Position numbers and translations under genes: made by a program
Shown here: positions 6,921 through 8,033 of the stretch, in pieces
Layout of the letters: the number at the start of each line of letters is the position of its first letter
How positions within the stretch are numbered: the first letter of the stretch is position 1
The notes under the pieces: generated by a model
What the model was told of the DNA's origin: nothing
The model's database searches: none
What the model saw: the letters and a program-made list of their open reading frames with translations, nothing else
Assembly (NCBI GenBank): GCA_902767145.1
Contig: CACXGG010000124.1
Location: 1 to 8,033, forward strand
Source of the DNA: Oscillospiraceae bacterium
GTDB lineage: Bacteria > Bacillota > Clostridia > Saccharofermentanales > Saccharofermentanaceae
DNA: 8,033 nt
Direction: 5' to 3'

Positions 6921-6940
6921 GGTCTATTTTATAACAGACC
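6921..6940 (-). repeat. Inverted repeat / RNA hairpin spanning the stop codon of the upstream transferase gene
   Basis: The 20 bases form an eight-pair stem (seven Watson-Crick pairs and one G-U) with a four-base loop AUAA. The TAA stop of the upstream gene (6931-6929) lies at the loop/stem boundary. No T run follows on either strand, so this is not a standard intrinsic terminator. It sits just before the ribosome site of the cytidylyltransferase and could affect mRNA stability, processing or coupling between the two genes. The role is inferred. Confidence 0.5.
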
Positions 6941-8033
6941 CCTGCATTTATCCAATATAAAGTAGGCTGTCCTGACTGAAGAAGTTCCCTTCTCATAGCA
7001 TCCCTTGGAGCTCAGGAACTCATCGCAGGAAGCTTTGTACGTTTCATCCTTAAGATCAGCAACAGCTTTCAGAAGGCCCTCGTTATCAGTCACCACCGGG
7101 AAGGGAGTAGTCTCCAGCGGATAGTAAAATCCCCTGGTGGAAGTATATTCATCCTTATCAGGGCAGTAGAGCACCACCGGCCTTTTCAGGAGCACATAGT
7201 CATATACCCAGCTGGAATAATCCGATATGGCAAAGTCAGCGCAGGCCATGATCTTCGACATGTCCGGGAAGCCTGATACATCGATGGCATCAGGTCCGAA
7301 GTCGTGGTGGGAATTTCGATCCCTGGGATGGACCTTAACAAATATCCTCCACTCATCCCCTGTCTTATCTGAAAGCTTTGAAGCCACTGCCTTCAGGTCG
7401 GGAAGCTCTATATCCAGATCCTTTCCATCCCTGAATGTGGGAGCATAAAGAAGGATCTTACAGCTGCTTTCCGGATCCAGGCCGTACTTTGAGAACACTT
7501 CCGTCCTGGCAGCGCTCATCCTCTTTTCGTCGAAAAGGATATCGTTCCTGGGATGGCCCTCCTTAAGAAATTCCGCCTTTTTCCAGAAGGTGTTCCTGAA
7601 TACGTCTTCCTCAAAGGTACTGTTGGTGACAAGGTAGTCCGTTATCCTTCCGCACCGTCTTGCCCTCATCTTCCAAAGGAAGTTTCCGGAGAGCTTCTTG
7701 ATGCCCATGCTGCCATGCCAGGTGTTTATGTAGATCTGGCCTCTTCTCTTGGGCATAAAATACCAGGCGCAGTTGACGCCGTTATCCAGCCATATACGTG
7801 AAGTCTTCATCTGACGGAACATCTCTTTGGATCCCCTGACCACCTTGTTGATACCGTCGGGAAAAGATGTGAGATCGCTGTTTGAGGAAACGGCCCATAC
7901 TATCTCGGGGCGGCCGTCCTTTAAGAGGAGTTCCCGTGCTATGGATGCGGGATTACAGGAAAACGAATCATCAAATGTCATGACGAAGATCTTGTTGTCC
8001 ACAATAGGTTCCCTGTAAAAAAGGGCTGTAGAA
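6929..8033 (-). CDS. CDP-glycerol glycerophosphotransferase (TagF/TarF-like) family protein, 5' end beyond window
   Basis: This is a GT-B transferase of the family that moves glycerol phosphate or another phospho-alditol from a CDP donor to a teichoic-acid-type acceptor at the membrane inner face. Numbering from the GTG at 8002, it shows NTWHG 93-97, GHPRND 149-154, YAPTFR 186-191, KVHP 223-226, SDYSSWVYD 260-268, RGFYYP in the C-terminal part and a terminal GCYEKG. His96 and His225 fit the two essential family histidines. GTG at 8002 with AGGGA upstream could start a 357-residue protein. However, the frame stays open for ten more codons to the window edge, and those residues (ALFYREPIV) line up with the linker preceding the second domain of the large polymerase (KKYRNTPIQ). 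I therefore annotate it as a fragment of a longer protein. It is a close paralogue of the polymerase C-terminal domain. The gap to the next gene is 34 bp, so it is likely in the same transcript. Confidence 0.87.
   Translation of the reverse strand, partial: STALFYREPIVDNKIFVMTFDDSFSCNPASIARELLLKDGRPEIVWAVSSNSDLTSFPDGINKVVRGSKEMFRQMKTSRIWLDNGVNCAWYFMPKRRGQIYINTWHGSMGIKKLSGNFLWKMRARRCGRITDYLVTNSTFEEDVFRNTFWKKAEFLKEGHPRNDILFDEKRMSAARTEVFSKYGLDPESSCKILLYAPTFRDGKDLDIELPDLKAVASKLSDKTGDEWRIFVKVHPRDRNSHHDFGPDAIDVSGFPDMSKIMACADFAISDYSSWVYDYVLLKRPVVLYCPDKDEYTSTRGFYYPLETTPFPVVTDNEGLLKAVADLKDETYKASCDEFLSSKGCYEKGTSSVRTAYFILDKCRGLL

Noticed and set aside
6932..6965. Possible promoter upstream of the cytidylyltransferase (TTGGAT, 16 bases, TATAAA)
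   Set aside because: The -35 matches consensus at only three of six bases, the region is inside the coding end of the upstream gene, and the TATAAA is part of the hairpin. Too weak to annotate.
6895..6996. Longer start for the cytidylyltransferase at 6996
   Set aside because: It would add 34 residues ahead of the conserved nucleotide-binding strand and overlap the end of the previous gene, whereas ATG 6894 has a well-spaced GGAG.

Overview
The window holds part of a cell-surface polymer locus, probably for a capsule or wall teichoic-acid-like polymer carrying phospho-alditol groups. All six genes lie on the minus strand and are transcribed from high to low coordinates. The families present are two CDP-glycerol glycerophosphotransferase-type (TagF/TarF-like) proteins, an IspD/TarI-type cytidylyltransferase, an extended SDR (NAD-dependent epimerase/dehydratase family), a LicD-family phosphotransferase and the start of a probable GT2 glycosyltransferase. 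Strong AGGAGG-like ribosome sites, moderate GC, frequent ATA and AGA/AGG codons and these families suggest a Firmicute, most likely a clostridial/Lachnospiraceae-type gut or rumen bacterium. This is inference; no taxonomic marker is present.

Layout in transcription order: (1) 8033-6929, the C-terminal GT-B transferase part of a protein whose frame stays open through the right edge; (2) 6894-6163, IspD/TarI-like cytidylyltransferase; (3) 6163-5117, extended SDR whose ATG overlaps the previous stop by one base; (4) 5115-4210, LicD-family protein; (5) an 86-bp gap containing a good sigma-A-type promoter and a weak terminator-like hairpin; (6) 4123-110, a 1337-residue protein with a degenerate GT2-like head, a beta-rich middle and two tandem CDP-glycerol-transferase domains; (7) 109-1, the first 36 codons of a probable GT2 enzyme, starting right after the previous stop. 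There is no gene-free stretch longer than 86 bp.

Likely logic (inference): the cytidylyltransferase activates a polyol or sugar phosphate with CTP, the SDR reduces or otherwise modifies the precursor or product, and the LicD and TagF-like proteins transfer the phospho-alditol unit from the CDP carrier onto a growing glycan, with GT2 enzymes adding sugars. Pairing an IspD-like enzyme with an SDR recalls pneumococcal capsule pairs proposed to make CDP-mannitol or CDP-arabinitol. IspD plus a LicD/fukutin-fold transferase also parallels the human CRPPA(ISPD)-fukutin/FKRP pathway. The donor alditol cannot be named from sequence alone.

No rRNA, tRNA, CRISPR array, insertion sequence or phage gene was seen.
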